NCBI GenBank assembly: GCA_937949585.1
Contig: CALEDW010000319.1
Span: forward strand, 1-8,334
Length of the DNA: 8,334 nt
Direction: 5' to 3'
From: an uncultured Acidimicrobiia bacterium
GTDB lineage: Bacteria > Actinomycetota > Acidimicrobiia > IMCC26256 > CALEDW01
Positions 6,583 through 8,334 of the stretch are shown piece by piece. Positions within the stretch are counted from its first letter, which is position 1, and the number at the start of each line of letters is the position of its first letter. A model generated the notes under the pieces. That model was not told where the DNA came from. It was given only the letters and a program-made list of their open reading frames with translations, and ran no database searches. Made by a program: the position numbers and the translations under genes.

Positions 6583-7434
6583 TCAGGGGCAGCAGTAGAT
6601 GAGCTGGATCTCGTCGATCGGCAGCGCCCGGCACTGCGGGAAGATGAGCCGCCGTCCCCGCTCGGAGCGTCGAGGCGGGTTCGGGTCGACGTAGCCCTCG
6701 CAACCCCACCCGGCCGGGCACGGCTGGTAGGGGTGACCGGGCCGGGCCATGCGCCCACCGGCCGGCACCCACGCCGAGGTGTCGGGACCGCCGCCGTCGG
6801 CGCCGTCACCGTCGGTCGGGACGGTGGTCGTGGTCGTCGAGGGCGGGACGGTGGTGGTCGTCGCGGGCGCGGCGGTGGTCGTGGTGGTGGGCTCCGGGTC
6901 GGGCACGGCGTCGCCGTCGGGGTGCTGGGCGGTGGGGACCGAGGTGCCGTCGCAGTGCGGCCAGCCGGCCGGTTTGCACTCCCAGGCCACCGAGTGGCCT
7001 TCCACCATGCGGCACTGCATCGCCGGGGTGGCCGGACCCGGGATCTTCGGCAGCAGCACCGACCACGGTCCGGTGGCCGGCGCGGAGGGGAGCTGCGGGC
7101 ACACTTCCGGGAAGCGCAGCTGCACGTGCGGGTAGTTGTTGGCCCACTCGATGATCTTGGGGATGATCGTGCCGTCCCACTTCGGCGGCCACGGCGTGCC
7201 TTCGGGGAACAGCGGTGAGCAGCACTCCCGGGTGATACGCACCGCGTAGTAGGTGGTGCAAGGCCGCACCGTGCCGATCACCGTGGTGGCGTGGCCCATG
7301 GTGGAGCGGATCACCTGCGGGGCCGCCCAGGCCGCACCGCCGGCGATGAGACCCCGGCGGATGAGTTCACGCCGGTCGAGGGTGCCGGGCGGTTCGAGCA
7401 GCGGCACCGCCGGGTCGCGCTCGGGTCCGTTCAT
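6583..7434 (-). CDS. Tat-exported, cysteine-rich protein with Thr-rich linker, unknown function
   Basis: 283 residues from the ATG at 7434-7432; a longer frame reaches a GTG 30 codons upstream, but that extension is polar and would bury the signal. The N-terminus has a twin-arginine motif, D20-R21-R22-E-L-I-R26, then a mild hydrophobic stretch GLIAGGAAWAAP (28-39), as in Tat leaders of actinobacterial secreted proteins. The mature part has twelve cysteines (59, 71, 72, 112, 141, 153, 161, 239, 245, 268, 281, 282), an even number consistent with disulfides, and ends YCCP. A Thr/Pro linker (about 183-206) joins two Cys-bearing regions: the larger N-terminal one and a compact C-terminal module (residues 229-283). 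I recognise no family. The Tat route suggests folding before export, perhaps with a disulfide or cofactor needed in the cytosol. It lies upstream of the dehydrogenase on the same strand and could be an extracellular protein of the surface-polymer locus. Confidence 0.75.
   Translation of the reverse strand: MNGPERDPAVPLLEPPGTLDRRELIRRGLIAGGAAWAAPQVIRSTMGHATTVIGTVRPCTTYYAVRITRECCSPLFPEGTPWPPKWDGTIIPKIIEWANNYPHVQLRFPEVCPQLPSAPATGPWSVLLPKIPGPATPAMQCRMVEGHSVAWECKPAGWPHCDGTSVPTAQHPDGDAVPDPEPTTTTTAAPATTTTVPPSTTTTTVPTDGDGADGGGPDTSAWVPAGGRMARPGHPYQPCPAGWGCEGYVDPNPPRRSERGRRLIFPQCRALPIDEIQLIYCCP
6823..6888 (-). repeat. Low-complexity Thr-rich linker repeat
   Basis: Codons 183-204 of the Tat-exported protein are runs of ACC/ACG threonine codons in blocks of five, four and five, separated by short Ala/Pro/Val stretches. 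Such linkers are common in secreted actinobacterial proteins and separate two folded modules. The DNA is a degenerate triplet repeat that could vary in length. Confidence 0.8.
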
Positions 7435-7514
7435 CCTCGGGTCCCCCACCTGGTTCGCTCCCACCCCTGTCGCCGTCCGTGTGCGCGCCGGACCCCCGGC
7501 GTCGGTCGGACGGT

Positions 7515-7540
7515 ACCGTACCACGCTGCGTCACCGTTCC
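7515..7540 (-). promoter_or_regulatory. Possible promoter for the Tat-protein gene
   Basis: Read on the minus strand, GGAAC (7540-7536) is followed after 17 bases by CGGT (7518-7515), a spacing and -35 core like ECF-sigma promoters. The same place reads TACGGT (7520-7515), which fits the loose actinobacterial -10 TANNNT. A start near 7508 would leave a leader of about 75 bases. This is pattern-matching only. Confidence 0.25.
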
Positions 7541-7573
7541 GCTAGGGGCGTTCTGCACCGATTGTTCGTATGG

Positions 7574-7600
7574 GACACGCCGTGTGTTCACGGGCGTGTC
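7574..7600. repeat. Inverted repeat, 8-bp arms
   Basis: GACACGCC (7574-7581) and GGCGTGTC (7593-7600) are perfect inverted arms around an 11-base centre. The site lies about 50 to 75 bases upstream of the lipoprotein ATG, a plausible operator or RNA stem position. Confidence 0.5.
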
Positions 7601-7602
7601 GC

Positions 7603-7621
7603 CCGGGCGCGTCGCGCCCGG
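7603..7621. repeat. 19-base near-perfect palindrome
   Basis: CCGGGCGCG (7603-7611) and CGCGCCCGG (7613-7621) are exact inverse arms around a single T at 7612. It directly follows the previous inverted repeat and is 29 bases before the lipoprotein ATG. It could be an operator or a very stable hairpin in the leader; no T-tract follows. Confidence 0.55.
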
Positions 7622-7650
7622 CGCCCCCGGTGTGCGATGATCGACGTTCC

Positions 7651-8334
7651 ATGCCTCCCCGCCGCCGGTTCGTCGCGCGCCAAGTGGTGGTGGCGCTGGT
7701 CGTGGTGTGCACGCTGGGTGCCTGTTCGGGTGGCAGAGACGGTGGTGGGACCGGGCGGGTGGCGCTCACCGAGGCCGGGACCCTCGATGCGGCCGCCACC
7801 GCGAAGCGGCTGCGGGCCGGGGGGCCGATCGGACTGGCCGGGCAGGCGTCCCGGGCGGGAGCGTCGGCGCCGGTACGGGCCCGCATCTCGTACCGGCCGG
7901 CCCGGGCGGTGTACCGCTTCCCGATCCTGGCCGGCGGCCGGGCCTACCGGGTGCAGGTGCGCCGCATCGGCGACGACGCCTGGCTGCGACGGGCCCCGGC
8001 GAGCGCCGGCCGGGCCGGTGCACCGGTGGTGGCGGTCACTCCTCGTGGGCAGCGCCGCTGGCTGGCGGGCACGGCGGCGCAGTTGCAGGGGCTGGGCATC
8101 CTCGTGCCCTACGACCCGGTGTTGCTGCTGGAGTGGACCTCCCGCACCGAGCTGCCGCTGCGGAAGGTCGGGGCGGAGGTCGTGCGGGGCGAGCCGTCGC
8201 TGCGGTTCCGGGTGACGGCCCGCCCGGGCCGCTTCTTGCCGATGGCGGGTGCCACCGTGTTCGAGATGTGGGTCTCGAGCGGCCGGGGGGTGCCGACACG
8301 GGTGCGGATCGGGTTCGACGACGGGGAGGTCCGC
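7651..8334 (+). CDS. Lipoprotein with LolA/LppX-like appearance, 3' end outside window
   Basis: The frame opens at the ATG at 7651 and runs 228 codons without a stop to the window edge. The N-terminus is a lipoprotein signal: basic MPPRRRFVARQ, hydrophobic VVVALVVVCT, and the lipobox L22-G23-A24-C25, with Cys25 (TGT at 7723) as the lipidation site. A short Gly-rich tether (26-35) follows. Later segments such as LRKVGAEVVRGEPSLRFRV (180-198) and FEMWVSSGRGVPTRVRI (212-228 region) resemble the strand pattern 'vGxExVdGvxxxxYxV ... vWvdxxGxpxrv' of LolA/LppX-fold actinobacterial lipoproteins, which bind lipids or lipid-linked molecules in the cell envelope. That fold call is by eye. No clear ribosome binding site precedes the ATG, so a short-leader or leaderless transcript is possible. 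It is divergent from the Tat-protein gene, so its link to the polysaccharide genes is only positional. Confidence 0.7.
   Translation, partial: MPPRRRFVARQVVVALVVVCTLGACSGGRDGGGTGRVALTEAGTLDAAATAKRLRAGGPIGLAGQASRAGASAPVRARISYRPARAVYRFPILAGGRAYRVQVRRIGDDAWLRRAPASAGRAGAPVVAVTPRGQRRWLAGTAAQLQGLGILVPYDPVLLLEWTSRTELPLRKVGAEVVRGEPSLRFRVTARPGRFLPMAGATVFEMWVSSGRGVPTRVRIGFDDGEVR

Larger units (their letters stand above)
7435..7650. promoter_or_regulatory. Divergent intergenic region of 216 bases
   Basis: This region separates the minus-strand Tat-protein gene from the plus-strand lipoprotein gene, so at least two promoters are expected here. It contains the most AT-rich patch of the neighbourhood (around 7560-7572), a possible minus-strand promoter (7515-7540), two adjacent inverted repeats (7574-7621) and a TGTGCGATGAT sequence (7631-7641) just before the lipoprotein start that could be a degenerate -10 region for a near-leaderless transcript. 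I found no small gene in it. Confidence 0.55.

Noticed and set aside
4889..6598. Plus-strand open frame of about 569 codons over the dehydrogenase gene
   Set aside because: It is the antisense of a well-conserved nucleotide sugar dehydrogenase and its translation is compositionally odd.
6536..6772. Upstream extension of the dehydrogenase frame
   Set aside because: The added residues are low-complexity and run into the Tat-protein gene. The GTG at 6535 gives a normal N-terminus just ahead of the Rossmann motif.
7435..7524. 30-codon N-terminal extension of the Tat-exported protein
   Set aside because: The extension is polar and would put the twin-arginine motif about 50 residues in. The ATG at 7434 gives a normal leader.

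Overview
The window is very GC-rich and carries dense GTG-initiated genes with 4-base overlaps, a twin-arginine leader of the 'LDRRELIRRGL' type, Thr-rich secreted linkers and an LGAC lipobox. Together these suggest an actinobacterium, possibly of the Acidimicrobiia; that placement is inferred from style, not from a marker gene. No rRNA, tRNA, CRISPR array or insertion sequence was seen.

Layout. (1) 2-241, plus strand: the C-terminal end of a protein cut by the window edge, ending in a Tyr-Gly cluster like the tyrosine tails of bacterial capsular tyrosine kinases (BY-kinases). (2) 245-5250, plus strand: five tightly packed genes. They encode a stand-alone PqqD-like (RRE fold) protein, an NTP_transf_5-type nucleotidyltransferase, a polytopic membrane protein resembling Wzy/EpsG-type polymerases, an HprK-like serine kinase with an intact P-loop, and a PqqD domain fused to what looks like a degenerate HprK domain that has lost its P-loop. 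All four internal junctions use the same GTGA stop/start overlap. (3) 5231-7434, minus strand: a Tat-exported, cysteine-rich, Thr-linker protein, then 47 bases downstream a UDP-N-acetylglucosamine (or related) 6-dehydrogenase whose 3' end overlaps the plus-strand operon by 20 bases. (4) 7435-7650: a divergent intergenic region with a possible promoter and nested palindromes. (5) 7651 to the end, plus strand: the N-terminal 228 residues of a lipoprotein with a LolA/LppX-like look.

How it may work together. The dehydrogenase, the polymerase-like membrane protein and the putative BY-kinase tail point to a cell-surface polysaccharide locus. Embedded in it is a PqqD/HprK-like kinase/nucleotidyltransferase set resembling the 'HPr-rel-A' type of gene neighbourhood (HprK-related kinase plus PqqD-family chaperone plus nucleotidyltransferase) that has been named from genome context but has no settled biochemistry. 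No precursor peptide, radical SAM enzyme or lasso cyclase is visible. The most interesting element is the pairing of an intact HprK-like kinase with a PqqD-pseudokinase paralogue translated immediately after it.
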